NCBI GenBank assembly: GCA_050301235.1
Contig: JBNKZD010000258.1
Span: 25,221-89,220, forward strand
DNA length: 64,000 bases
Direction of reading: 5' to 3'
DNA from: JAFGIN01 sp050301235
GTDB taxonomy: Bacteria; Fibrobacterota; Chitinivibrionia; Chitinivibrionales; Chitinispirillaceae
Position 1 is the stretch's first letter. Each line of letters opens with the position of its first letter. Of the stretch, positions 14,834 through 23,914 are shown piece after piece. The position numbers and the translations under genes were made by a program. Under the pieces are notes generated by a model. It had not been told where the DNA came from, searched no databases, and saw nothing but the letters and a program-made list of their open reading frames with translations.

Positions 14834-16222
14834 CTACTTATTCAACGGATCCTGCGCCCCGGGCGGCATCTTAACTTTTTGTGTACCCGGTTGATTATAC
14901 CTGTCGAGATTCCAGCGATAAATCATCTTGCCGTCACACATGACAAATGCTGTCGGGTTGGTGGTCCACGCTGTAGATTTTGGTTCAATGGCATCTTCGT
15001 GCATGGCATTACCTAGTTTAATTGGTTTTCCAAGCATAAAGGGTAACTTCTTATCAACTGGAACTGCGACAAATATCGGGTTCTGGCTGCTGTTTACATT
15101 ATCTCCCCGCATTGAACCATCTCTGAAAACAAGCCATTTACCATCGGGTGAGAAGGTGAAATGGGAATAATTGTTTACCGGGTTGTAACTCTTCCAGATT
15201 GATCCTGCAAAAGAAAGCAATGGAATGAAGTGATCCTTTTCATCGGGCTCATTCCAACGGTATAGATATAGGGTAAGCCTGTTTACTTCATCATAAATTG
15301 CATTTACAGCCTTCTCATCTGCCGGTTCAGGCAATGCTCGTGCTGCTGCCAATTGCGCTTTTGTTGCCGGTTTGCCTCGTTCTAATACCAACGCAAACGG
15401 AAAAGTGGGATTTATTGCAATTTCCTGCATACATCGAAATCCAACTTGGTTCCGGTTAAACGCTTCTGCAAGAGGATGAATCCCCGATTTGAAATTCTCG
15501 TCAAATACCTCAAGTTTTGTTGTACTGTCGTTGTAAATAAAAATCTTCTTCTGGTACACAAACCATGGCTCTGTGTAAGTGATTGTTTTAATTCCGGCAG
15601 GGTGTTCAGCGAGAATGGTGAAGGTATCTTTTTCGAAGCGGATTACTTTCAATACTTTTTCATAATTACACATCCCTGCAGCGTGCATATCCAGTTCCAG
15701 TACGAAAGTTCTATTGTTTCCATCAAGGACAGCAACATTTTCGATTCGGCCGCTAAGGCCTGTCATAATAGTATTAATTTCAACTTCTTTATCTGGTATA
15801 TTTACCAGCAAAAAGCCCCTTGTTTGCGAATACGCAATCTCCTTATCTGACCACACAGGCAGGAACCTGAATTCAAACGGCCCTGTCACCATCTCCATGA
15901 AATCCTTTTTCACAGTATGCTGCTCAAGTTCCTCGTCATTCTTGAACTCAAGCAATTTTATAGCATTATCCAGTTCATTCGTTCCTACCATGTTGTCTTT
16001 TGGAACAGCGAAGAGATACCGTATTAAATCTCCCGGGCAGTAGATGCTGGGAGGAAGCATTACTTCGTAATCACCGTAGTCCATAAAAGTAGTATCAATC
16101 ATTGATCGTATCTCCTGTATTTTTTGTTTGCAGCCTGTTTTGTCTGTACCAGAACAACCTGTTCCAAGAATAAAAGAACAGGAAAGATATAGTGCTGGTA
16201 CGGCAATTCTTTTCCAGTTCAT
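14834..16222 (-). CDS. Lipoprotein with WD40/TolB-like propeller features
   Basis: A 462-residue exported protein with a lipobox-like end of signal peptide at Cys23 (FILGTGCSG). The mature part is beta-rich with repeated blade-like segments. One is FTFSPDGKWLVFRDGS, the PD40/TolB-type propeller motif; others are TFVLELDMHAAG and KIFIYNDSTTKLEVFDEN. Its start overlaps the stop of the amidohydrolase gene by 4 bases (ATGA), so the two are likely co-translated. The specific function is unknown; it may be a periplasmic or outer-membrane-anchored sensor or enzyme partner of the amidohydrolase. Confidence 0.68.
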   Translation of the reverse strand: MNWKRIAVPALYLSCSFILGTGCSGTDKTGCKQKIQEIRSMIDTTFMDYGDYEVMLPPSIYCPGDLIRYLFAVPKDNMVGTNELDNAIKLLEFKNDEELEQHTVKKDFMEMVTGPFEFRFLPVWSDKEIAYSQTRGFLLVNIPDKEVEINTIMTGLSGRIENVAVLDGNNRTFVLELDMHAAGMCNYEKVLKVIRFEKDTFTILAEHPAGIKTITYTEPWFVYQKKIFIYNDSTTKLEVFDENFKSGIHPLAEAFNRNQVGFRCMQEIAINPTFPFALVLERGKPATKAQLAAARALPEPADEKAVNAIYDEVNRLTLYLYRWNEPDEKDHFIPLLSFAGSIWKSYNPVNNYSHFTFSPDGKWLVFRDGSMRGDNVNSSQNPIFVAVPVDKKLPFMLGKPIKLGNAMHEDAIEPKSTAWTTNPTAFVMCDGKMIYRWNLDRYNQPGTQKVKMPPGAQDPLNK

Positions 16223-17958
16223 TTCCTGGCCTTTTCGAGATCATTGCGGATTGTTTCGACTTGTTTTGGGAATGTTTTGATTCGCTGGTAACCATCCTTC
16301 TGCTTTGTACTTCTTTCAGTCGCATCCGCAAGCGCGTCGTTCATGTTCTTCAACAATACTGCATTATCCAACCCATAAAATACTGCAGGATTTACAAGAG
16401 CGCTTCTATACCATTGCCACTCATCAAATTCACTCATGGTATCAAAGAAACCATCGACATATTCCTTGTATTCCGGTGCACCTGTAACGAGGGATAAATA
16501 CCAGTCAACCCCAAATATGATTTTATCCTGAAGATGTTTGTAACGTCTACTGTGTTTTAGTTCTCTAAACAGTTCAATTACATTCTTTTTTACACTGTAT
16601 TTGTCCAGGTTATAACATGAGAGGTCAGTATATACATGTTCAAATGTAATCTCTCCTTCTGCGCCGTTACCTTGTACAATTTGCGGGTCGCACAGATTGG
16701 TTATTTCTTCCACCCAGTCCGAAGCAAGACCTGAACCTGGAAATCCTGGCTCTTTCTCAGCACTATCCCATTCACGACCACCAAAATGGGCAAGGCAGAG
16801 TTTTAGTTTTGGGTATTTCATCAGAACTGGCCGCCAGTTCTTCGGATGAACATACTCGTCAAAGAAATAGCCCAATGGTGTGCATGGATCATAGGTACAG
16901 GAAACAATGCGGGGAGGACGTTTCGATAGATCGGCTTTATCATAGGCATGGTAAAATTTTGCCTCGTGCGTTGTCATACCGCCGGGGGAACAGTGGGTGA
17001 GAATCGGAATCCCTTCAGCTTCACAGCGTGCATAGAACTTTTCAAGGTCAGGAAGACGAGGGTCAAGCGGTTTGTAACCAAGCGGCGGATACATTTTGAA
17101 GCCGATGAATACTCCGGCATTCTTTAATGTAGCTATATATTTAAATGGTTCGTCCCATGGTCCAAAAAACCACGTTTTGTCATCAAAATCGCCGCCACTT
17201 GGTTTGCACCATCTTCGCGGGTCGTAATGAAACATTGGTATCAAATTCCATGGGTACTTTTTTATCGCAATAATGGTTGAATCAATCTGCTCCTTATACC
17301 GTTGATGAACCCATACTTGATTAGGCCTTTCGTGTGTAACATCAACAAATACTCCTTTGTTTTCCGGAGCTGGAGCCACTTTCCGGTCGAAGCAATACAC
17401 ACCATTAACAGTAATCTTTACAGGCGGTGCCGGCATTGTTCCAGGGTACATTCCGGATGAACCGGATGTAATCCATTTATCAAACGTACCTTCATGATAT
17501 ATGGTGGTGCTTTCCGGTGGGTAGCCAGCAATGTGCGCGAAATCCAAGTCCATCGGCATTATCATTGCGGGTGAGAATATATGTGCTTTCTCTCCAGAAA
17601 ATATTTCTTCTGCTTTCTGTAAATCGGTAATACCATCTTTATAAGGTTTCTCTTTTAGTAGTCTGGAACCTCTATATGCGTCAATCAGCTCGTTGGCAAG
17701 TATATCTCCTATTTCTTCGGTTTTCTGCTTCTGAACTTTTCCACTTTTTCCAAGAAATACTCCGCCAACAGTATCAATTACCTTACGTTCTAATGGAACT
17801 TTTATTCCACCCGTTTTCTTAGACATTTGATCCCACAAAAGTGGTAAAGGCGCGGTTGCCCCACTCTGAATATGTGAATGTCCATCTATAGCGAAATCCG
17901 CAGTAAATTCAGGTTTGTACTTTACCGGAACAACGCGTGCCGATATACCTGGTGACAT
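16219..17958 (-). CDS. Amidohydrolase-superfamily metal-dependent hydrolase (Amidohydro-rel type)
   Basis: About 579 residues of the TIM-barrel amidohydrolase_2 family (decarboxylases and hydrolases such as ACMSD). Metal-ligand motifs appear in order: DGHSHIQSG (HxH) near residue 30, FHYDPRRW, ILTHCSPGG, LCLAHFGGREW, and IIFGVDW with the final Asp. It is longer than typical 300-400-residue members because of insertions between strands 1 and 2. No export signal was seen, so it is probably cytoplasmic. The ATG at 17958 is chosen because GAGGAG precedes it; a TTG at 17979 is the longer alternative. The downstream lipoprotein gene overlaps by 4 bases. The substrate is unknown. Confidence 0.78.
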   Translation of the reverse strand: MSPGISARVVPVKYKPEFTADFAIDGHSHIQSGATAPLPLLWDQMSKKTGGIKVPLERKVIDTVGGVFLGKSGKVQKQKTEEIGDILANELIDAYRGSRLLKEKPYKDGITDLQKAEEIFSGEKAHIFSPAMIMPMDLDFAHIAGYPPESTTIYHEGTFDKWITSGSSGMYPGTMPAPPVKITVNGVYCFDRKVAPAPENKGVFVDVTHERPNQVWVHQRYKEQIDSTIIAIKKYPWNLIPMFHYDPRRWCKPSGGDFDDKTWFFGPWDEPFKYIATLKNAGVFIGFKMYPPLGYKPLDPRLPDLEKFYARCEAEGIPILTHCSPGGMTTHEAKFYHAYDKADLSKRPPRIVSCTYDPCTPLGYFFDEYVHPKNWRPVLMKYPKLKLCLAHFGGREWDSAEKEPGFPGSGLASDWVEEITNLCDPQIVQGNGAEGEITFEHVYTDLSCYNLDKYSVKKNVIELFRELKHSRRYKHLQDKIIFGVDWYLSLVTGAPEYKEYVDGFFDTMSEFDEWQWYRSALVNPAVFYGLDNAVLLKNMNDALADATERSTKQKDGYQRIKTFPKQVETIRNDLEKARK

Positions 17959-18289
17959 TATATTTTCTCCTCTTTCCAAAGCTGATATTCAAATTTTTCA
18001 GCAACTGTGTTAAGTGTTTCGTTAGCCTTGACTGTGTAATTTTTGGGCATTTAGACTTCCCGATGGTACATTCAGATGATAACGGTAAAGCATGAAGCTA
18101 AGCACCGTTTTAAGCTTATATAGCAATATACAAGAGTGAAAATAGGGAGTAAAGAATAATTTTTTATAGGGAGTGGATTTTAAATTCCAAATAGTTGCAG
18201 TGTTTTAAGACGGTTTAGTATCTTATACTTGATTATATTTAAAAATCATTGCTTTCACTTACATTGTACTCAAGAGGTGCAGGGACACT
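17959..18289. other. Divergent promoter region
   Basis: About 330 AT-rich bases between the leftward amidohydrolase and the rightward Ig/RCC1 lipoprotein. It must carry both promoters. No distinctive operator, repeat or coding signal was recognised. Confidence 0.4.
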
Positions 18290-21200
18290 ATGTGGAAAAC
18301 TAACATTTTATTTCTATCACTACTCTCAGCATTTTTTCTATTTTCCTGCCAGCTACCACCAGTGCCACCCGGTCCTGAAGATGCTAAGGTTGAACTGTCG
18401 TTGAGGTCTTCTTCGGGAATTAAAAGCAATACGATGGTCACTGACACTGTGGGTAATTTTGATACCATTGGCGTTGTCCTTTATCTTACACAGTATATCG
18501 ACTCTGCAAGGGTCAGGGTGATTAACAACAATGACACTGTACACTCATTTCTTTGCAAAGTAGGTAAAACAACTATTGATACAGCATTTTATCCGGTCAC
18601 CTTTTTAAAACCAGCAGATTACAATGTAGTTGTAACAGGCTATATCAGCGGCAAACCCAATGTAACTGCAACAGCGGTTTTTCATATTGTTGATAAACCG
18701 ATTCCGAACCGGGCGCCGGTTTGGGTTCAGGATACTGTTCAACTTTCAGGATATCCTGCAAAGTTAGTCACCTGCGATTTAAAAGATAAATGCAATGATC
18801 CGGATGGTGACAGTCTTGCATTTACGTTTATTAACACGGCTCTTACTGGAGATACTATTATAGGTTCTGTTTTTATAGTAACCCCAGCCATTACCGATAC
18901 CGGAAAGCACCTTATTCATATCATTGCAAAAGATCCATCAGGATTTTCCGACACATTGTTTCTAAAATTGATAGTTACAGCCGAAGATACAACAGTTCCC
19001 GTCACTGAAACTGATACAGTCCCACCAACAATTACACTCCAGTCACCAAAAGCTGATACTGTCATTGCTGAAGATTCACTTGTCGTAAAAGTGCTTTGTA
19101 TGGATAAAAGCGGAATACTTACAGTGCAAGGATTTCATGACAACACCCCTTTTACAATGAGTAAATCTGCAACAACCGGAAATCTCTGGACAGGTACAAT
19201 AAAAGGACTTTCATCTGGGAAATATGAAACATTTAAGCTGGTAACTACCGACTCCTCATCATTTAAAAATAAAGATTCAGTTTCAGTACGGATAAAATAT
19301 GATGGTGACACTGTCAAGCCCGCGATTACTCTTGTATCCCCGGTAAAAGACAGCATTTCAATCAATTCTTCTGATTATACAATAAAGATAAAGTGTACAG
19401 ATACATCAGGTGTTCTCTCAGTTAATGCAGTTATGGATACATCACTGTTCAGTGGAGTCCGGGCAGACAGTGGGAAATGGTCCATTGCAATTAGAGGACT
19501 TACCGTAAACACATTCAATTCTATCATTGTAACCGCAACCGACAGCTCATTACGGGCAAACAAAAAAATCATAAAATTGTATATCAAGTACGACCCAACT
19601 CTGATCGATTCTGTCGGACCGACCATTGCTCAGAAAAGCGGACCCATTCATGGTGCAGTCACCAAGGATTCCATTATAATTATTACCGATTCGATCACGG
19701 ATCCAAGCGGTTTAGACAGCATTTACTGGACACTCAACAATGTGCGGGCCGGGTTATTAACCCCAGCCAACGGCTCTCCCAACCTCTATCGTTTACAGGA
19801 TACGCTAACAAAATTCCGTTCTAACCGCATTGTAATCCATGCAATCGACAAATCCGCCGCCCGCAACCGCGACAGTGCTGTAATAGTACTCGATTATAAT
19901 CTGTCACCGCAGATTAGCGATACCGCAGTAGCTACAAACCGTAATACCGCCAAAACCTGGACTCTTGGGGTTCGATCCGGTGATAATGACACCCTTTCCT
20001 GGTCTCGTCTTACTTCCCCATCAGCACTTAGCGGAGCGATTACCGGAGCGCTGCCATCAGTTACTTTCACACCTGCACAGAACTGGTCGGGGAGCGACAG
20101 CTTTTATGTTCAGGTAAGTGATGGATATTGGAGTGATACTGCGAAGATAAAAATTTCTGTTCTCGATGTTGCCGTTGCACCGGCGATTCTGACACAACCG
20201 GTAAGTGCTACAAAAAATGTCGGTGAATCGGTGACATTTTCGGTAGTTATAAATAGTAATGTTAACCCGGCCCCTACATTTCAGTGGAAGAGAAATGGGG
20301 TGGTTATTCCGGAGGCATCGGTTTCATCATATACCATCGGCTCAGTTTCCAAAGCTGATAGTGGTAGCTATACAGTCACTATAGCTAACAGTGCAGGAAC
20401 AATCACCAGTACACCGGTGACACTAACCGTAAATTACGCTCCATCTATAATCACACAACCGGTTTCACAAGTACTTTATCTTGGAAAATCGGTAACTTTT
20501 TCGGTTGTTGCGAATGGCAGCCCAGCACCTAATTATGTGTGGAAGAAAAATGGTACTGCAATAACAGGTGCAACAAGTTCTTCTTATACTATTTCTTTAC
20601 CTGGTGTGAGCGATAGCGGGAGATATACGGTGAGTGTGATGAATCGCATTGATACGGTGGTGAGTGATACAGCGCAATTTTATACACAAGTGAAGTGTAT
20701 CGCTGCTGGTGGAAATCATACTTTATTTTTAAAAACAGATGCTTCGCTTTGGGTCTGTGGATACAACCTCTATGGTCAACTTGGTACCTCTGAATACGAT
20801 TCAACGCCTATAAGAATAATGACAGATGTACAGAGTATTTCTGCTGGTGGAAATCACAGTTTAATACTAAAAGCAGGCGGCATTCTCTGGGCGTGCGGAG
20901 ATAATTCTTATGGTCAACTTGGTGATGGAACAACAGATAATCACTCTACACCAGTGCTTATTAAGAATAATGTACAGAGTATGGCTGCTGGAGGCACTCA
21001 TAGTTTATTTTTAATGAACAATGGTTCGCTTTGGGCTTGTGGAATTAACAGTTATGGCCAAATAGGTGATAGTTCTATACACAATTATACAGCTGTGCCA
21101 GTACTAATTATGGAAAATGTTCAAAGCATAGCTGCTGGAGCAAGTTATAGCTTAATTGTTAAAAACGACAATACACTATGGGTTTGCGGTGAAATTGGTG

Positions 21201-21673
21201 ATAGCACAGCCTTTATACCCTTTCAAGTGATGAGTAATGTCAAAAGTATTTCTGCAGGAGGAGCTTTTTGTTTAATTTTAAAGTCAGATGGCACACTATG
21301 GGCCTGGGGTGAAAATAATTTTGGTCAACTTTGTGATGGTACCACTACATACAGGGGAGCACCTAAACAAGTTATGACCAATATTCAGAGCATGTCTGCA
21401 GGGGGAAATCATAGCTTGCTTTTAAAGACCGATGGAACTGTCTGGGCCTGTGGAAGTAATAGTCTAGGGGAACTTGGGGATAGTACAAAAACCAATCACT
21501 CTACTCCAGTGCATGTTATTAGCGATGTGCAAGACATTGTGGCTGGTGGGGGGCATAGCTTTTTTATAAAAACCAATGGCTCATTATGGGCATGTGGCAA
21601 TAATATGTATGCAGAACTTGGCGATGGCATACTGAATACTGTGCGTTTTTTTCCAGTAAAAATTGCATTTTAA
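18290..21673 (+). CDS. Large lipoprotein with cadherin/Ig-like domains and a seven-repeat RCC1 propeller
   Basis: A 1127-residue surface lipoprotein: lipobox LFSC with Cys20, then a Pro-rich stretch. Several Ig/cadherin-like beta-sandwiches follow, with DPDGDSLAFTF, three TVPPTITLQSPK-type repeats, and a DNDTLSWS...YVQVSDGYWSD cadherin-like unit. Then come two I-set Ig domains (ILTQPVSATKNVGESVTFSV and the following SIITQPVSQ unit). The C-terminus (about 800-1127) has seven RCC1 repeats of AAGGNHTLFLK...LWVCGYNLYGQLGD form, enough to close a seven-bladed propeller; blade 4 is short. It is immediately followed, with a 1-base TAATG overlap, by a TMTC-like membrane protein gene. Probably a binding/adhesion surface protein. 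Confidence 0.85.
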   Translation: MWKTNILFLSLLSAFFLFSCQLPPVPPGPEDAKVELSLRSSSGIKSNTMVTDTVGNFDTIGVVLYLTQYIDSARVRVINNNDTVHSFLCKVGKTTIDTAFYPVTFLKPADYNVVVTGYISGKPNVTATAVFHIVDKPIPNRAPVWVQDTVQLSGYPAKLVTCDLKDKCNDPDGDSLAFTFINTALTGDTIIGSVFIVTPAITDTGKHLIHIIAKDPSGFSDTLFLKLIVTAEDTTVPVTETDTVPPTITLQSPKADTVIAEDSLVVKVLCMDKSGILTVQGFHDNTPFTMSKSATTGNLWTGTIKGLSSGKYETFKLVTTDSSSFKNKDSVSVRIKYDGDTVKPAITLVSPVKDSISINSSDYTIKIKCTDTSGVLSVNAVMDTSLFSGVRADSGKWSIAIRGLTVNTFNSIIVTATDSSLRANKKIIKLYIKYDPTLIDSVGPTIAQKSGPIHGAVTKDSIIIITDSITDPSGLDSIYWTLNNVRAGLLTPANGSPNLYRLQDTLTKFRSNRIVIHAIDKSAARNRDSAVIVLDYNLSPQISDTAVATNRNTAKTWTLGVRSGDNDTLSWSRLTSPSALSGAITGALPSVTFTPAQNWSGSDSFYVQVSDGYWSDTAKIKISVLDVAVAPAILTQPVSATKNVGESVTFSVVINSNVNPAPTFQWKRNGVVIPEASVSSYTIGSVSKADSGSYTVTIANSAGTITSTPVTLTVNYAPSIITQPVSQVLYLGKSVTFSVVANGSPAPNYVWKKNGTAITGATSSSYTISLPGVSDSGRYTVSVMNRIDTVVSDTAQFYTQVKCIAAGGNHTLFLKTDASLWVCGYNLYGQLGTSEYDSTPIRIMTDVQSISAGGNHSLILKAGGILWACGDNSYGQLGDGTTDNHSTPVLIKNNVQSMAAGGTHSLFLMNNGSLWACGINSYGQIGDSSIHNYTAVPVLIMENVQSIAAGASYSLIVKNDNTLWVCGEIGDSTAFIPFQVMSNVKSISAGGAFCLILKSDGTLWAWGENNFGQLCDGTTTYRGAPKQVMTNIQSMSAGGNHSLLLKTDGTVWACGSNSLGELGDSTKTNHSTPVHVISDVQDIVAGGGHSFFIKTNGSLWACGNNMYAELGDGILNTVRFFPVKIAF

Positions 21674-23703
21674 TGAAAAAACCATTTCAAATCCTGCTTT
21701 TAAGTAGTATCCTTTTTGTCGTTACTCTCGGTGTATACTATCCTGCCTGGAACGGTACACCAATCTGGGATGATGACCATCATATAACTCGTTTTGGGCT
21801 ACGCTCTATTGACGGTTTGGGCCGTATCTGGACTGAACTTGGCGCCACACAGCAGTATTACCCTTTAGTTCACAGCGTATTCTGGCTTGAATATCATCTC
21901 TGGGGCGACTCTACTATAGGTTACCATCTCCTGAACATTTTACTTCATATTCTATCAGCGTTTTTATTGGTAAGAATTTTACAGTCTCTGAAAATTCCGG
22001 GTGCCTGGCTTGCCGCTACTATTTTTGCTTTGCATCCTGTCCAAGTGGAATCGGTAGCCTGGATTTCCGAACTTAAAAACACATTATCTGGAGTTTTTTT
22101 CCTTTCTACAGCGTTTGCCTACCTACAATTCCAAAAAAGTAGAAAAAAAAGGTTTTATGTTTTTGCATTTGGATTATTCATTCTTGGCTTGCTGTCTAAA
22201 TCCGTTATCGCAACATTATCGGTTTCGCTTCTTGCGATTTTCTGGTGGCAGCGTGGAAAATTAAACTGGAAGCAGGATGTGGTTCCCCTTATTCCATTTT
22301 TCGTTATAGGAATTGCTTCGGGATTATTTACTTCCTGGGTAGAACGGAAATTTATTGGTGCTGAAGGAGGAGAATTCGATTATTCTTTTATTGAGCGGTG
22401 CCTTATAGCTGGCAGGGCATTCTGGTTTTATTTGACTAAAATAGTATGGCCCGCAAATCTAACATTTATCTATCCTAAATGGAGTATCAGCCAGGCAATA
22501 TGGTGGCAGTATATTTTCCCTTTTTCTTTTTTAATATTTGCTATTGTTATCTGGACAATACGAAAGTATTCGCGGGCACCTTTGGCTGTTTTAATTGTGT
22601 ATTCCGCAACGATTTTTCCTGTAATGGGATTTTTCAATGTTTATCCGTTCCGATTTTCTTTTGTTGCAGATCATTTTCAATACCTTGCCTGCATTGGGCC
22701 GATTTCTCTTTTTGCAGCAGGGATGAAACGAATGTCGATTTTTTCACCAGAAAAAATCAGACGTTTTTTTCAACCTGTGATTGTTTTATTTTTGTGTTGT
22801 TTTTTAATTGTACTAACATGGAAACAATGTAAAACTTATACCAACGCTGAAATACTTTACCGAACCACAATAAAGAAAAATCCTTATTGCTGGCTAGCCC
22901 ATAATAATCTTGGTCTCCTTTTAGCAGGTAGCGGACGAAATGAAGAGGCTTTTTCTCACTACCGAATGGCTTTGGAAATATATCCTAGATATTACAAAGC
23001 ATACATAAATCTCGGCATTCTGCTTGCTAAAACAGGAAAACACGACGACGCCTTATCTTATTACCGGAAGGCGGTGGAAATCAATCCCAACATTGCCACT
23101 GCATATTGCAATATCGGTAATTTGTTAGCACAAACCGGGCATGGTAACGAGGCTTTTTCCCAATACCAGAAGGCATTGGGAATCAACCCAAACCACGGCG
23201 AAACCCATTATAACCTTGGACTTCTTTTGGCGAAAACAGGAAGAACGGAGGATGCAATTGTTCAGTACCAGAGAGCATTAAATATTGATCCTGGTTATTA
23301 TGAAGCCCATAATAACCTTGGAAATGCTCTGCTGAGAGTCGGACGAATTGAAGAGGCAATCGAGCATTACCAAAAAGCGGTCGATATCGCGCCGCGCTTT
23401 GATGTTGCGCATTTTAATCTCGGCAATGCACTTCTCCGATTGAAACGAATAGACGAAGCTGTTTTTCATTACCGTAAAGCATTGGAGATACATCCAGATG
23501 AAATCCGTGTTATTAACAGCCTTGCACTTGCTCTTTACCAAAAAGGACAAGTTGCAGATGCTATCGGGCTCCTTGAAAAAGCACTTGTGCTGTCCGAACG
23601 TTCGCGTAATGAAGCACAAGTTAATGAGATTCGACAAATCCTTGAACAGCTCCGCAGTTCGAATGATCCTTTTTCTACAAATTCTTCAGATCGGGGCTTT
23701 TAA
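21673..23703 (+). CDS. TMTC/PMT-like GT-C membrane glycosyltransferase with seven TPRs
   Basis: A 676-residue integral membrane protein. The N-terminal ~400 residues have about ten hydrophobic segments and the features of TMTC-type GT-C enzymes: an acidic pair in the first loop (WDDDHHI, 33-37), HLLNILLHILSAFLL, and FALHPVQVESVAWISELKN. The C-terminal part (about 410-650) is seven tandem TPRs of the AHNNLGLLLAxxGRxEEA type. GT-C enzymes transfer sugars from lipid carriers to extracytoplasmic proteins; eukaryotic TMTCs O-mannosylate cadherins. The start overlaps the stop of the Ig/RCC1 lipoprotein gene by one base, so that lipoprotein is an attractive acceptor, by inference only. Alternatively it could serve another glycan pathway. 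Confidence 0.78.
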   Translation: MKKPFQILLLSSILFVVTLGVYYPAWNGTPIWDDDHHITRFGLRSIDGLGRIWTELGATQQYYPLVHSVFWLEYHLWGDSTIGYHLLNILLHILSAFLLVRILQSLKIPGAWLAATIFALHPVQVESVAWISELKNTLSGVFFLSTAFAYLQFQKSRKKRFYVFAFGLFILGLLSKSVIATLSVSLLAIFWWQRGKLNWKQDVVPLIPFFVIGIASGLFTSWVERKFIGAEGGEFDYSFIERCLIAGRAFWFYLTKIVWPANLTFIYPKWSISQAIWWQYIFPFSFLIFAIVIWTIRKYSRAPLAVLIVYSATIFPVMGFFNVYPFRFSFVADHFQYLACIGPISLFAAGMKRMSIFSPEKIRRFFQPVIVLFLCCFLIVLTWKQCKTYTNAEILYRTTIKKNPYCWLAHNNLGLLLAGSGRNEEAFSHYRMALEIYPRYYKAYINLGILLAKTGKHDDALSYYRKAVEINPNIATAYCNIGNLLAQTGHGNEAFSQYQKALGINPNHGETHYNLGLLLAKTGRTEDAIVQYQRALNIDPGYYEAHNNLGNALLRVGRIEEAIEHYQKAVDIAPRFDVAHFNLGNALLRLKRIDEAVFHYRKALEIHPDEIRVINSLALALYQKGQVADAIGLLEKALVLSERSRNEAQVNEIRQILEQLRSSNDPFSTNSSDRGF

Positions 23704-23747
23704 TATTATTTCTTTCTATAAATCGTTTTCAATAATATCACTAACTC

Positions 23748-23906
23748 TTATACTAAAAGTGAACCTTCAACTGCTTCATAAATATTTTTCAATAATTCTT
23801 CGAAATTTTCTCCCTGTGTAGTACATCCGGGGAGTGCCGGAACTTCAGCCCAATAACCACCTTCTTCCGCTTTGTGAATGATACAATTAGTTCATGATGC
23901 TTTTTA
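23748..23906 (-). pseudogene. Decayed HicB-type antitoxin (copy 2)
   Basis: Minus-strand translation gives IIHKAEEGGYWAEVPALPGC, then TTQGENFEELLKNIYEAVEG, a textbook HicB N-terminal domain, ending in a stop at 23748-23750. Just upstream, KHHELIV lies in another frame: GTA-TC should be GTA-ATC, so one A is missing near 23882. No ATG start and no HicA partner are present. About 80% of bases match copy 1 at 14488-14650 by eye. It sits in the gap between the convergent TMTC-like and Ig/PKD genes. Confidence 0.75.
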
Positions 23907-23914
23907 TGGTTTGG

